Source of the DNA: Fimbriiglobus ruber
GTDB lineage: Bacteria > Planctomycetota > Planctomycetia > Gemmatales > Gemmataceae
Reading direction: 5' to 3'
Length of the DNA stretch: 64,000 bases
Assembly (NCBI RefSeq): GCF_002197845.1
Contig: NZ_NIDE01000007.1
Location: 186,001 to 250,000 of the forward strand
The position numbers were made by a program, and so were the translations under genes. The notes under the pieces are model-generated. The model saw only the letters and a program-made list of their open reading frames with translations. It was not told the origin of the DNA and did not search any database. How positions within the stretch are numbered: position 1 is the stretch's first letter; every line of letters starts with the position of its first letter. Positions 1 to 9,059 of the stretch are shown piece after piece.

Positions 1-1250
1 GGCGCGGGGGGCGTGTCCTGGCCCCGGGCGTCCGAAACACCCTGGAAGCCGACCGAACTGACGACCAGGAACGAGAATGCGAGGGCCGCCACGACTCCGA
101 GGCGTTGCGTGCGCGGCAGGCGGATGGCTTTGTTCCGGCGGTCGTGCAGCAAGCCGACGACGCGGGCTTCCAGATTGTGGTGGCGCGGTAACATCGTCAG
201 GTACCCTTCCAGGTTTGGGACGGGGTGACAGAGTTGGGCGACGGTTAGCAGCGTCTCCGCGTAGTCCGGGGCCTCCGCGGACGCCAGGACGTGGTTGTCG
301 CAAACGTCCTCGCGGGCCTGGTCCAACTTCCGGTCGAGTAGGTGGACCAGGGGGTGAACCCAGTAGAGGGCGACGGCCAGGCGCTGGAGCAACCGGGTCC
401 AAGGGTCGTGGCGAACGACGTGGGCACATTCGTGGACGAGAATCTCGCGGAGTTGCCGCGGTGTGCATTGGTCGGGCAGAGCCGCGGGAAGGATCACGCG
501 GGGGGAGAACAACCCCGCCACCAACGGGCTGCGCACGTCGGGGGAGAGGTAGACGTCGGGCAGGCGCGCGGGCGACAGCGTCCGGGCGACCACCGCCAGT
601 TCCGCGGCCCAGTACTCGGCGTCCAACGGACTCAGCCGGCGGCAGAGCCGACGGACCCGTAGACAGCCGTAGGAAAGACGCGCGAGCAGGTAAACACTAC
701 CCAACGCCCAAATGCCCAGAAAAACAACGGCAACGGCGTGAAGCGGGTTTGGAGTCGCGACCGGGACGTCAGCGAGCGGAAGTGATTCTTCCGCGACGGG
801 AGTGGGGACAGTGACTGCGGCGAGAACGTCTACGCCCACCCCGGGACTGGCGAACGCGCGCTCCGACGGAATTGGTTCTACTCGCTCGGGCGTAGACAAA
901 GCGGGTGCCGATTCGTCACGCCCGATCGCTCGCCGTGTGCCGACGGGTGCGGGCTGTTGGGGTGAAGTCGCGGGAGCATCGGGTACTCGATCGCGGGAGG
1001 AAGGGGCACCGTCTCCCGGAAGTACGGCGATTCGCCACGGCGCCCGCGGGCCGATCGCGACCCAGACCGGCGCGAGAAGGACGCCGACCAGAGCCGCACC
1101 CCACAGGGCACTGCGCAGGGCAGCCCGGTGGCGGATCAAGAGGTATTCCGCGGCCCAGACCAGCGCGACCAGCGCGGTGACGACCCCGAGTACCTGGAGG
1201 ACGCCGAACAGGATCGAATCGCCGGGGTACCAGTCGGAGAGCGGGTTCAT
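1..1250 (-). CDS. BlaR1-like M56 family metallopeptidase, 3' end cut by window
   Basis: The frame is open from an ATG at 1250 down to base 1, so about 416 residues are visible and the C-terminus lies outside. The N-terminus has hydrophobic segments (about residues 10-35 and 40-60) and a later one near 180-195. The zinc-binding HECAH motif is at residues 273-277, followed by a typical M56 block (YWVHPLVHLLDRK, then REDVCDNHVL). In the BlaR1/MecR1 family such integral-membrane metalloproteases cleave or inactivate a partner BlaI-type repressor after sensing a ligand. The start codon overlaps the stop of the upstream repressor gene (ATGA), so the two are translationally coupled. No penicillin-binding sensor domain is visible in the part present, so the signal is unknown; many planctomycete homologues carry other C-terminal domains. 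Confidence 0.88.
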   Translation of the reverse strand, partial: MNPLSDWYPGDSILFGVLQVLGVVTALVALVWAAEYLLIRHRAALRSALWGAALVGVLLAPVWVAIGPRAPWRIAVLPGDGAPSSRDRVPDAPATSPQQPAPVGTRRAIGRDESAPALSTPERVEPIPSERAFASPGVGVDVLAAVTVPTPVAEESLPLADVPVATPNPLHAVAVVFLGIWALGSVYLLARLSYGCLRVRRLCRRLSPLDAEYWAAELAVVARTLSPARLPDVYLSPDVRSPLVAGLFSPRVILPAALPDQCTPRQLREILVHECAHVVRHDPWTRLLQRLAVALYWVHPLVHLLDRKLDQAREDVCDNHVLASAEAPDYAETLLTVAQLCHPVPNLEGYLTMLPRHHNLEARVVGLLHDRRNKAIRLPRTQRLGVVAALAFSFLVVSSVGFQGVSDARGQDTPPA

Positions 1251-1660
1251 GACTTTTTCCCCCGGGTTCGTGCCTCGTCGATGAGTTTGCGAATCCGTTT
1301 GGCTTCGTCGTCGGAAACGCCGCGCCCTTCCAGAAGTGCCAGGACCAACGCCTCGGCCGAGCCGGCGAAGGCAGCGTCGACGAGCCGGTGAACCACGGTC
1401 CCGAGCGTCGACTTGCGCGGGACGGCGGCCGCGTAATAGTGCGTCTGCCCGTCCGCCCGGCGGGTCAGCCAGCCCTTCTTTTCCAGGCGGTCCATGAGAG
1501 TGAGGACAGTGTTGCGGGCCACGGACCGGCGCTTCGACAGGACGGACCAAACGTCCGTCACGGTCACTTCGGGGCTGTCCCAGGCGATGTGCATGATTTC
1601 GAGCTGCGCCTCGGACAGCGCTGGCAGCCCGTCGGAATCCGGTTTCGCCATCGCGTTCAC
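1247..1660 (-). CDS. BlaI/MecI/CopY-family transcriptional repressor
   Basis: A 137-residue winged-helix protein. The N-terminal half has the family pattern LSEAQLEIMHIAWDSPEVTV followed by RNTVLTLMDRLEKKGWL, the recognition-helix region, and then a dimerisation C-terminus. Family members repress their own operon and are cleaved or released by the neighbouring M56 protease. Here the gene is directly followed, with a 4-base ATGA overlap, by that protease gene. A TACA-N2-TGTA dyad sits about 30 bases upstream of the start and is the expected operator. The regulated process cannot be told from this window. Confidence 0.93.
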   Translation of the reverse strand: MNAMAKPDSDGLPALSEAQLEIMHIAWDSPEVTVTDVWSVLSKRRSVARNTVLTLMDRLEKKGWLTRRADGQTHYYAAAVPRKSTLGTVVHRLVDAAFAGSAEALVLALLEGRGVSDDEAKRIRKLIDEARTRGKKS

Positions 1661-1689
1661 ACCCTTCTAATCGACCCGTGTGGCAGGCG

Positions 1690-1705
1690 TCCTACAGGTG
1701 TAGGA
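1690..1705. promoter_or_regulatory. BlaI-type operator dyad
   Basis: TCCTACAGGTGTAGGA, with 7-base arms TCCTACA/TGTAGGA around a GG centre. It contains the exact TACA-N2-TGTA core bound by BlaI/MecI repressors. A second half site TGTAGGA lies at 1722-1728. The position just upstream of the repressor gene fits autoregulation. Confidence 0.65.
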
Positions 1706-1801
1706 TGAAATTACCGACGAGTGTAGGAGGTGTCAAGCGTAATGGCATTTCGGCGGAGGGTCGGAGTTCGCCGCGCCCCCTCCCATCGACGACGAACTCG
1801 C

Positions 1802-2443
1802 TCAGAGGGAGCCTTCCGCGTTCGAGGAACTTCCGCGTCCGAGTAGCACCGCAGCGGCATCCCATATCTGCGGGTCAGATTCTTTCCGTGGGGGTAGACG
1901 TTCGCTCGCGGTCTGGCGATCCACGTCCGGGGAGTCGGGGTCGGCGCCCGCGGCGAGCAGAAGCTCGATCATCGGAATGTCTAAATTCCACGCCGCCCGG
2001 CCCAGCGCACTCATTCCACTCATGCCGCCGGAGTCGTGAATGGCTTTGTCGGCGCCACAGAGCAGCAGAAGTGCCGCCATCCGGTGATCTTTCTTTTCAA
2101 CGCTCAACCGCAGTGGTGAGTCTCCTTCGTCATCCGTAACGTTCGGATCGGCCCCAGCCGCTAAAAGCAACCGTGCTGCTTCGAGTTGCTGGTTCAACAC
2201 GGCCACGAGCAAAGGGATTGCGGTCCGACCAGGGTCGATGGGGTTAACGGGTGCGCCGTGTCGGAGCAGGAGCAGCACGGATTCGATCGGTCCACCCTCT
2301 GCGAGTTCTTCAATGGCCGACATCAGGGGTAGCCAAACGGGCTGCTGGGGGAGCCCCTTGTTCGGGTCCGCCCCACTCGACAGCAGTAGAGCTAACCGTT
2401 TATGATCATGCTGCTCGACAGCTTGGAATAAATCGGCGGTCAT
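1802..2443 (-). CDS. Ankyrin-repeat protein
   Basis: A 213-residue cytoplasmic protein starting MTADLFQAVEQHDHKR. At least four ankyrin repeats are visible, with the consensus pieces LLLSSGADPN, LLLRHGAPVN, LLLAAGADPNVTDDEGDSPL and ALGRAAWNLDIPMIELLLAAGADPD. Ankyrin repeats form protein-binding scaffolds; no enzymatic domain is attached. The frame extends further upstream, but that would run into the divergent thioredoxin-like gene, so the ATG at 2443, where the first repeat begins, is preferred. The partner and role are unknown. Confidence 0.82.
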   Translation of the reverse strand: MTADLFQAVEQHDHKRLALLLSSGADPNKGLPQQPVWLPLMSAIEELAEGGPIESVLLLLRHGAPVNPIDPGRTAIPLLVAVLNQQLEAARLLLAAGADPNVTDDEGDSPLRLSVEKKDHRMAALLLLCGADKAIHDSGGMSGMSALGRAAWNLDIPMIELLLAAGADPDSPDVDRQTASERLPPRKESDPQIWDAAAVLLGRGSSSNAEGSL

Positions 2444-2609
2444 TGTTCGACACCACCCCACGTCCCGACATCGCAGAACTACTGGCGGGTTTGTTGTAGG
2501 GTCAGGCGCGGCCTGTGGGCGGACAAGTCCACCATGCCGCCGCGGGAGTGGCGGAGGAAGAAGTAGGCCCGCAAATGGATATCGCGATTGTTCTTTACCG
2601 AGAAACCCC

Positions 2610-3761
2610 ATGACACGCATTGCGTTCGGTTTTGTCGCGATTGGGTTCCTTGCCGCGGGAGTCGCCACAGGTGATGACAAGAAGCCCGAACCACCGATCA
2701 ACACTGCCGCCGAACAACTCAAGCAACTCCGCAAACAGTACGACGAGATCGAGGCGAAGTTCATGAAGGACTTGCGCGCCGATCGTTCGGAGAAGGGCAT
2801 TAGAAAAGCGAACGACGAAAACCAGCAAGCGCAGCGGAAATGGCGGGAGGAGGCTCTGGCCGCTCTCCGCAAGTCCGGATCGCTGCCGGAAGCGTTCGAT
2901 CTAATCGTATCCGTCCTCGCCCGCAGCTCGGTCGAACACGCCGAGATGGCCGACCTCCTTCGTAAGCACCACGCGGTCCGCCCGGACCTCGGAAAACTCT
3001 TTCACAGTATGGTCCAGGGGCATGACGGAATCGGGCGGGCATTTGTCGAGGAGATGGCCGAGAAGAGTCCCGTGGCGACCGTCCGCGGCCAGGCGGCGCT
3101 GGCCGTCGGTTGGCAGGCGAAGTGGCGGATTACCCAGGACGGCGAGATGAGCCTGGGATTCGGGGAAAAGCTGACGGAGGATCAGCGGCGACAGATGACG
3201 GCTCGCGCGGAGAAGTACCTCACCCTGGCTGCGACGTACGCGGACGCCCCGGTGGTGTTCGGGGCAGGGACCGTGGCGGAGAACGCCCGCGCCGAACTGG
3301 CGGGGTTGCGGAACCTCCCGAACCTCATGGTCGGCAAAGTAGCTCCGGACATTGAAGGCGAAACGATCGAGGGAACGCGGGTCAAGCTGAGTGACTCGCG
3401 CGGCAAGGTTACGGTTTTGGTGTTTTGGGCCACGTGGTGTGGTCCGTGCATGAAAATGGTTCCTCACGAAAAGAAGCTCGTGGAACGGATGAAGGACAAG
3501 CCCTTTGCGCTGATCGGAGTGAACGGCGACGACGAGCGGGCCAAGGCCCAGGAAATCGCCGCGGCCCGCGGAATGTCGTGGCCATCGTTCTGGGATGCCG
3601 CCAAGCGATCGGACGGCCCGATTACCCGCGCCTGGAACGTCCATGTCTGGCCGACGGTCTTCGTGCTGGACGCCAAGGGTGTCATTCGCTCTGTTCGAAC
3701 GGACGACGACAAACTCGACGAGACGGTGGACGAACTTGTCAAGGAATTGGAAAAGAAGTGA
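2610..3761 (+). CDS. TlpA/ResA-like thioredoxin-fold protein, exported
   Basis: A 383-residue protein with an N-terminal signal-like segment (residues 1-21, ending near GVATG). A charged, largely helical region without recognised domain follows (about 30-245). The C-terminal redoxin domain (about 246-383) carries the WCGPC active site with Cys277 and Cys280 and a WPTVFVLDAKG cis-proline strand. TlpA/ResA proteins reduce disulfides or maintain apocytochrome thiols outside the cytoplasm. The long N-terminal part is typical of planctomycete versions and its job is unknown. The gene is followed 48 bases later by the small membrane gene that IS66 has split. Confidence 0.85.
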   Translation: MTRIAFGFVAIGFLAAGVATGDDKKPEPPINTAAEQLKQLRKQYDEIEAKFMKDLRADRSEKGIRKANDENQQAQRKWREEALAALRKSGSLPEAFDLIVSVLARSSVEHAEMADLLRKHHAVRPDLGKLFHSMVQGHDGIGRAFVEEMAEKSPVATVRGQAALAVGWQAKWRITQDGEMSLGFGEKLTEDQRRQMTARAEKYLTLAATYADAPVVFGAGTVAENARAELAGLRNLPNLMVGKVAPDIEGETIEGTRVKLSDSRGKVTVLVFWATWCGPCMKMVPHEKKLVERMKDKPFALIGVNGDDERAKAQEIAAARGMSWPSFWDAAKRSDGPITRAWNVHVWPTVFVLDAKGVIRSVRTDDDKLDETVDELVKELEKK

Positions 3762-3983
3762 GTAAACGGCCCTCTCTTCCAGCTTTCATCTCCCTCACCG
3801 GAGCCAGCTGTGCCTTCCCCCGTCGACGACGAACTTGCGAAGCTGATGGCTGCCGTCGGGTGGTCGGCGAACCCGTTCTGGCGGTGGTGGGCGCGGCTGG
3901 AGATCCTCGGCGGGCTGGCCGCGGCGGGCGCGGGATTGCTGCTCGGGATGACGCTGGCGGCTCACCCGCCGGCCGACGCGGGG

Positions 3984-3991
3984 CTTCTCAT
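3984..3991. repeat. IS66 target site duplication, left copy (CTTCTCAT)
   Basis: CTTCTCAT directly precedes the left inverted repeat and is repeated exactly at 5627-5634 after the right one. Eight-base target duplications are characteristic of the IS66 family. Confidence 0.93.
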
Positions 3992-5626
3992 GTAGCTGTC
4001 TATTCTGTACGTACGGGAACGGCCTGAGAATTTCCCAGTTCAGACGCGTGCCCGCTTCTACGAGGTAGCCATTTCGACCTTGGGAAAGATGCGATCCAGG
4101 ATCGAGTCTTCCGGGCGTGGAATCTTCAGTTTGATCAGGAGATCTTCGAAGCAACTTCGCCCTGCCTCCATCCACCGCGTCACTTCCGCGATCACGCTCG
4201 CCAACGTCCACTCCGTCAAGTACAACCGCAGCGATTCCAGTACGCTCATCAGGATCGTCCGCCGCCGCGCGCCGGCCGGGGTCTTACTCGTCCGACCCGT
4301 CTTCCGCGCGTCCGCCGAACCCCGGAGGGTCCGCTCGGCTTCGTTGTTCGTCCCCGCGACCGGGGCCGTTGCACCGTTCGGTTGCGTCACCGCCGGGGCC
4401 GTTACGAACGGGAACAATTCCTTGGCCAGCATCAACCGCATCAGTTCATTGACCAGCAGGCGGTAGTCATTCCGGCATCCGTCGCCCGGCGGTTCGTCGG
4501 CCAGCCACTGGGCCGAACACAGGTCGTACACCCGCTGTTCCAGACCCTCGACCCGGGCGGTCCGGCCGGCATCGCTCAACCGGCCGTCGTCCCGTGCCCG
4601 GCACGCCGCCCGGTAGATCTCCAGCAACCGGTCGGTGAACGTCCGGTAGCCCTCGTGGTCGGGTTCCTGCAGGGTCAGCTTAATCGCCTTGCGGAGGAGG
4701 TGCGCCCAGCACTTTTGCGCGATCGTGAAAGTCGCGTACACGGCCGCGTCGTCGCTCACCAGAACACCCTCGAACGTCTCCGGATCGAGAATGGTCTTGA
4801 GCGTCCCGGCATCCTTGTGAACCCCGAACAGCAACACCCGGGCCTGTTCGGACAGGAATGCCCACACGCTGTTCAGACTCCACCGGGTCTCGTCCGCGTG
4901 GACGACGGCCGCGTGGGCCAACAGGGTACACAGGGTGTCGAACTCCTTCTCCCAGTGCCGCGACAACTGGCGGAGCAAGGCGTCGGCTTGGGACTTCGGC
5001 AGCCGGAGTTGTTGGAAGAACGTCAGCACCTGGCACACTTTGTCGAACGACAGGCCGACGCCATGGACCAGGAATGCGATCGCGACGACGATCTCGACCG
5101 CGAATTCACTGCGGCCGAACACCCCGGGGATCTGACCGTACTGGTTCTTGGGTCCGCGATAGATCTCGTACGCGACCAGGACCGCACGCCCGCTCTCGAA
5201 CCGCCACACCGGGCGGACGTGAGACCGGCGGCAGTCGGCGGGCGGGATGCCGGCCGGGAACACCTTCTCGGTGCGTTCCGCGCGAGCGATCTTGTCCGCG
5301 GTCGTGACCCGCCCGTGTCGCTTCGGCTTCTTCCTTTTCTGGGGCTTGTTCGAACGGGCGTGTTGTCGTTGCTCTTCGGCCCGCATGGAGAACGGTTGAT
5401 CGAGTTTGGCGGTCGGCGGGGTGGGGAGGTGTTGCTCAAGTTCGCGGATGCGTTGGCGAGCGGCCAGGAGTTCGGCTTGGAGGGACACGATCAGGTCGAC
5501 CAGGTGTTCGGGTGACACCTTGCCCTGCCGAACGTCCTGTTTGAGCTGCTCATCCCCCATGACGGAAAATTAGCGGCCACGGGCACATCCGGAAAGGCCC
5601 CTCAGCTGTACAGAATAGACAGCTAC
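3992..5626. mobile_element. IS66-like insertion sequence, complete, 1,635 bp
   Basis: The ends are perfect 19-bp inverted repeats, GTAGCTGTCTATTCTGTAC at 3992-4010 and its complement at 5608-5626. It carries only a TnpC-type transposase on the minus strand and no TnpA/TnpB accessory genes, like the single-gene subgroup of IS66. Perfect ends, intact transposase and intact target duplications point to a recent insertion. Confidence 0.95.
4058..5560 (-). CDS. IS66 family transposase (TnpC type)
   Basis: A 500-residue transposase. The N-terminus is a leucine-rich helix (LIVSLQAELLAARQRIRELE) followed by a basic region. A zinc-binding-like segment is degenerate (DCRRSHVRPVW). The catalytic core includes HADETRW (first Asp), VLVSDDAAVY (second Asp) and NNEAERTLR (Glu), consistent with a DDE transposase. 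The C-terminus has the usual helical tail. The length is in the family range, and the reading frame is uninterrupted, so the element may be active. Confidence 0.95.
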   Translation of the reverse strand: MGDEQLKQDVRQGKVSPEHLVDLIVSLQAELLAARQRIRELEQHLPTPPTAKLDQPFSMRAEEQRQHARSNKPQKRKKPKRHGRVTTADKIARAERTEKVFPAGIPPADCRRSHVRPVWRFESGRAVLVAYEIYRGPKNQYGQIPGVFGRSEFAVEIVVAIAFLVHGVGLSFDKVCQVLTFFQQLRLPKSQADALLRQLSRHWEKEFDTLCTLLAHAAVVHADETRWSLNSVWAFLSEQARVLLFGVHKDAGTLKTILDPETFEGVLVSDDAAVYATFTIAQKCWAHLLRKAIKLTLQEPDHEGYRTFTDRLLEIYRAACRARDDGRLSDAGRTARVEGLEQRVYDLCSAQWLADEPPGDGCRNDYRLLVNELMRLMLAKELFPFVTAPAVTQPNGATAPVAGTNNEAERTLRGSADARKTGRTSKTPAGARRRTILMSVLESLRLYLTEWTLASVIAEVTRWMEAGRSCFEDLLIKLKIPRPEDSILDRIFPKVEMATS

Positions 5627-5634
5627 CTTCTCAT
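5627..5634. repeat. IS66 target site duplication, right copy (CTTCTCAT)
   Basis: Exact copy of 3984-3991, immediately after the right inverted repeat. Confidence 0.93.
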
Positions 5635-5777
5635 TTGGGCCTCGCCGGTGGCCCTGATTTCGCTCGGCGGGTATCTCGCCCTCGCCGGGCACCGCAGCCA
5701 CCTGTATCAATCGAATAACCGCCTCGCCGCATACCTCGCGGGGCGGATCGCCGCTCGTTCGTACCCGGGGCCTGACA

Positions 5778-6695
5778 ATGAGCATTCTGGTTGACAAGAA
5801 CACGAAGGTGATCTGCCAGGGGATCACCGGCTCGGCCGGCAGCTTCCACACCGACCAATGCCTGCTGTACGGCAGCCAGTTCGTCGGCGGCGTCACCCCC
5901 AAGAAGGGCGGCACCACTTGGACCGGCAAGGAGTCGAGCAAGACCCTCCCCGTGTTCAACACCGTGTACGACGCCGTCAAACAGACCGGGGCCGACGCGA
6001 CCATGATCTTCGTCCCGGCGGCCGGCGCCGCCGACGCGATCATGGAAGCCGCGGACGCCGGCATCCGCGTCATCGTCGCGATCACCGAGGGCATTCCGAT
6101 CCTCGACATGGCCCGGGCCAAGCGGTTCGTGGCGACCAAGCCGGGCGCCCGCCTGATCGGGCCGAACTGCCCCGGCGTCATCACCCCCGGCCAGTGCAAG
6201 ATCGGCATCATGCCGGGCTACATCCACACCCCGACGCCCGCGGGCAAGACCGGCATCGGCATCATCAGCCGGTCCGGGACGCTGACCTACGAGGCCGTCT
6301 TCCAGCTGTCCGGGATGGGTTACTCGCAGTCGACCTGCGTGGGCATCGGCGGCGACCCGATCATTGGGACGACGCAGATCGAGTTGCTGGAATTGTTCGA
6401 GAAAGACCCGGGGACGGAAGCGATCCTGATGATCGGCGAGATCGGCGGGACGGCCGAGGAGCGGGCGGCGGACTACATTTCGAAGCACGTGAAGAAGCCG
6501 GTAGCCGCGTTCATCGCGGGCCAGACGGCCCCCCCGGGCCGGCGGATGGGCCACGCCGGGGCGATTATCAGCGGCGGCAGCGGGTCGGCGGCCGACAAAA
6601 TCGCCGCGCTGAAGGCCGCCCACATCGAAGTCGCCCCCACCCCGGCCGACCTCGGCACCGCCGTCCAGAAGGCGATCGCCGCGAAGAAGAAGTAA
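5778..6695 (+). CDS. sucD: Succinate--CoA ligase, ADP/GDP-forming, alpha subunit
   Basis: A 305-residue cytoplasmic enzyme that, with SucC, converts succinyl-CoA plus ADP/GDP and phosphate to succinate and ATP/GTP in the citric-acid cycle. It starts [18 protein letters not shown], the CoA-binding Rossmann fold. It contains the [11 protein letters not shown] block, and the active-site phosphohistidine is in MGHAGAI (His259). Full family length. SucC is not adjacent here. The start overlaps the end of the IS-split membrane gene, so the IS66 insertion 150 bases upstream may change sucD transcription. A strong terminator hairpin follows at 6713. Confidence 0.97.
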   Translation: MSILVDKNTKVICQGITGSAGSFHTDQCLLYGSQFVGGVTPKKGGTTWTGKESSKTLPVFNTVYDAVKQTGADATMIFVPAAGAADAIMEAADAGIRVIVAITEGIPILDMARAKRFVATKPGARLIGPNCPGVITPGQCKIGIMPGYIHTPTPAGKTGIGIISRSGTLTYEAVFQLSGMGYSQSTCVGIGGDPIIGTTQIELLELFEKDPGTEAILMIGEIGGTAEERAADYISKHVKKPVAAFIAGQTAPPGRRMGHAGAIISGGSGSAADKIAALKAAHIEVAPTPADLGTAVQKAIAAKKK

Positions 6696-6712
6696 GACGG
6701 GACGCGATTGTG

Positions 6713-6756
6713 AACCGCCGGCCCTGGATCGAATGGCACGAGGCCGGCGGTTTTAT
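6713..6756. terminator. Rho-independent terminator after sucD
   Basis: An 11-bp perfect stem AACCGCCGGCC (6713-6723) / GGCCGGCGGTT (6742-6752), followed on the plus strand by TTTTATTA. It sits between convergent genes (sucD and the minus-strand gene ending at 6756). Confidence 0.8.
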
Positions 6757-8315
6757 TACGGGGTGTAAACGGGACTCAACTGTTCCCGTTTATCGACCAA
6801 CACGCAAGCCCGGACTTCGGCCTCTTCGGCCAGTTCCACGTCAAAGGACTGATGCGACTCCACTTCACCATCGCCGACATTATGAAGGCCACCCTTTGAC
6901 TTTGAGCTGGGTCCGACCCGTCCCATAGGTTTTGAGTCGGCTTTAATCACCGCCAGTAGGCTCAGATCGAACTCGGGCGGCTTTTGACCCTTTTTCCCCC
7001 ACCATGTCAGGCTGACCCGAATCGACTTCGTATTCACTCGGCCGATGATCACTTCGGCTTCGCCGTCCGGAACCTCTAACTTCCAGAGGTGCCCGCGATA
7101 TTCTTTCGGGACACGCTCGGGGATGTGGTAGCCGTTTTTGACCGTAAATAACGCTTTGTCCGGGTTCCAGCGGAGGTCCAACTTGGACATCTCCACTTTC
7201 GCGCGTTTCCATTCTGCTTCCATCACTCCCTTGGGCCAAGTCGGCAAGGGGCCGTTGTCAGCGTCCCGGCGATACACGGACCCGAACATATTCAGGAGTT
7301 GATTGGCCACAAGCACTTTGCACTCCCAGGAGTCGTCTTTCTCGTAAAGCCGGCTTGGGCCATTCTCCCAAGCTTTCATCAGCTTCAGGGGTGAGTTCCC
7401 GGGGATGAGTGGTTTGGCGCGCAAGCGTCCCTTGTCTCGAAAGTATTCGACGTGCCGCTCCGGGCCTTCGGGTTCTCCCGAGCCTTCAAAACCAGAAACG
7501 AGTAAAAATGGCACATCGTCTTGGAGCCAGATGGGAAAGCGTGGTAGCTGTTTGGCATCCTTCGGTGCCGGCGGGGTGGGAGCGCCCACCCGCATCCGCG
7601 GCATGTAACCGGGGTCGTCCGGAACATCGAACAACACGCGGAGTACCAAGAACACGCCGTCACGCCCGGAAGAATCGGGGAAGACTGGAGTGACGCGCAA
7701 ATACTCTTCGATCGCCGCGAGAGCCTTTTCTTTTCCTAATGGCTGCAGAGCGTTGACGATTTGAACCAGGCGTAAGGGGTTGAAATTGGTTCCCCCTTCG
7801 TACGACGGCGCCCTGTCGATCAGGCACAGCAACGGTCGTAGTTCGCCTTCCGGCAATACGTCGGGGCTTGGTGGCTTGCCGCTGCTGCCAAGTATCGACT
7901 CGACCTTACCCCCTCTGCCAATGTGGACGCACCCGAGCGTGGGGAACGTCATGTGGCCGTTTGTCCCGTATCCCCAAATCTCGCGTGTCCATGTCCCCCA
8001 TATTCCGCCGAGATCGGCTTGAGTCTGGATGTCATCTGGCTTCCCGAGAATCGCCCGGACTTCCTTTTCGGTCATCCCTTCTTTGATCTTCGCCATCGCG
8101 CGAGCGAATTCATGCCGCGTTTTCGGTCGCCCGTCACCGAACCCGGTCGGCTTCTCCTGTGCCGGAACGCGGGGACAAGAATCGACACCGGCTCCCATCG
8201 TCAGCGCGAAGAACAGACCGAGTGCCACGGTTTTTCGCAGGATCGTTGTCAATAGTGCGCCTTTCGTCGAGAGTCCGGTAGACGATCCCGGCTGCGTTAC
8301 CTTCGTTCGGCTCAT
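6756..8315 (-). CDS. Exported protein of unknown function with BamE/SmpA-like N-terminal segment
   Basis: A 519-residue protein. After a basic leader there is a hydrophobic export segment (about residues 28-45, KTVALGLFFALTMGAG). Next comes AMAKIKEGMTEKEVRAILGKPDDI, the pattern of SmpA/OmlA (BamE-like) domains, in which a strand-helix unit precedes a GKPD turn. The remaining 400 residues match no family I recognise. The listed start is the first ATG; an internal start nearer the hydrophobic segment is also possible. Convergent with sucD. Confidence 0.6.
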   Translation of the reverse strand: MSRTKVTQPGSSTGLSTKGALLTTILRKTVALGLFFALTMGAGVDSCPRVPAQEKPTGFGDGRPKTRHEFARAMAKIKEGMTEKEVRAILGKPDDIQTQADLGGIWGTWTREIWGYGTNGHMTFPTLGCVHIGRGGKVESILGSSGKPPSPDVLPEGELRPLLCLIDRAPSYEGGTNFNPLRLVQIVNALQPLGKEKALAAIEEYLRVTPVFPDSSGRDGVFLVLRVLFDVPDDPGYMPRMRVGAPTPPAPKDAKQLPRFPIWLQDDVPFLLVSGFEGSGEPEGPERHVEYFRDKGRLRAKPLIPGNSPLKLMKAWENGPSRLYEKDDSWECKVLVANQLLNMFGSVYRRDADNGPLPTWPKGVMEAEWKRAKVEMSKLDLRWNPDKALFTVKNGYHIPERVPKEYRGHLWKLEVPDGEAEVIIGRVNTKSIRVSLTWWGKKGQKPPEFDLSLLAVIKADSKPMGRVGPSSKSKGGLHNVGDGEVESHQSFDVELAEEAEVRACVLVDKREQLSPVYTP

Positions 8316-8441
8316 CTCAAGCGACGTGCCGAGCAGTCCCCAAGTTGGCCGTTACGGCCGATTCAGTCCGACCATCATACCAGAGCGAGCGTCGTCACGC
8401 GGACCGCCCGCGATCGTCCGTGTGGAATCGCCCACGAGCAA

Positions 8442-8885
8442 TCACATCATCTTCTCGAGGAACCGGGTGATCGCGGTCTGCGACACCGCGAGGGTGCCGC
8501 CATGCCCGGCGTAGGCCGGCGGAGTGTCCGGGGGGACCGGCCAGTCGTCGACCCGCGGTTCAGTCGGCCCGAGTTCGATGTCCCAGCGGGGGCACAATTT
8601 CTCGACGAAGTCGAACTCGCCGACGATCATCGTCCACGTCGCCGCCCACAGGCCGTCGAACGGGTGCCCGGCCTGCTCGACCCGGCCCACGAGGCCCCGC
8701 GGCTCGCCCTGGAAATCAAAAAAGCGCTGCACCCGGATGTGGAACACGCCCGCGGCGTCGATCTCCGCATAGTCAATGAAGCGCTCGTCGTCGCTCACGC
8801 CGAGCCGATGCCACCCCCAACCGTAGAAGGGTTGGAAGCACAGAAACTGTCCCACGTAGTCCCGGGAAGACCGCGGCAATGACAT
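8442..8885 (-). CDS. Hypothetical protein, 147 aa
   Basis: Starts MSLPRSSRDYVGQFLCF. It is rich in aromatic residues (FYGWGWHRLGV, LWAATWTMIVGEFDFVEK) and predicted soluble. I do not recognise the family. A longer frame exists to 9026, but that stretch is a palindromic repeat cluster and is unlikely to be coding, so the ATG at 8885 is preferred. Confidence 0.55.
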   Translation of the reverse strand: MSLPRSSRDYVGQFLCFQPFYGWGWHRLGVSDDERFIDYAEIDAAGVFHIRVQRFFDFQGEPRGLVGRVEQAGHPFDGLWAATWTMIVGEFDFVEKLCPRWDIELGPTEPRVDDWPVPPDTPPAYAGHGGTLAVSQTAITRFLEKMM

Positions 8886-8940
8886 GGTAACATCTGGGGT
8901 CTGAAGCCCGCGGCAGCACGTAGCGGGAATTGAGCGAAAG

Positions 8941-9048
8941 CCGGTCGGGATTGTCTCCATCCCGACCGGGAAGACCTGACCACATCCTCGGGTTGGAGTC
9001 CCGACTTTAGCCGGTCGGGATTGCACCGGCTAAAGTCGGGACTCCAAC
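8941..9048. repeat. Nested palindromic repeats (REP-like)
   Basis: Two hairpins. The first has 11-bp arms at 8941-8951 and 8959-8969 (CCGGTCGGGAT and its complement). The second has perfect 24-bp arms at 8992-9015 and 9025-9048 around a 9-base loop. The word CCGGTCGGGATTG occurs in both (8941 and 9011). It lies downstream of the NHL-repeat gene. It may act as a terminator or be a REP/BIME-type repeat. Confidence 0.85.
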
Positions 9049-9059
9049 GCCATCCCCCA

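Larger units (their letters stand above)
3810..5794 (+). pseudogene. Small membrane protein gene split by IS66 insertion
   Basis: The 5' part is 3810-3991 and the 3' part resumes at 5635 after the second target copy, ending at TGA 5792-5794. With the element and one 8-bp repeat removed, the frame reads through without a stop and gives about 113 residues with two hydrophobic segments (LEILGGLAAAGAGLLLGMTLAA and [18 protein letters not shown]). As it stands, the frame runs into TAG at the second codon of the IS end, giving a 61-residue truncated product. The original stop overlapped the start of sucD by 17 bases, so the gene was translationally coupled to it. I do not recognise the family. Confidence 0.8.
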
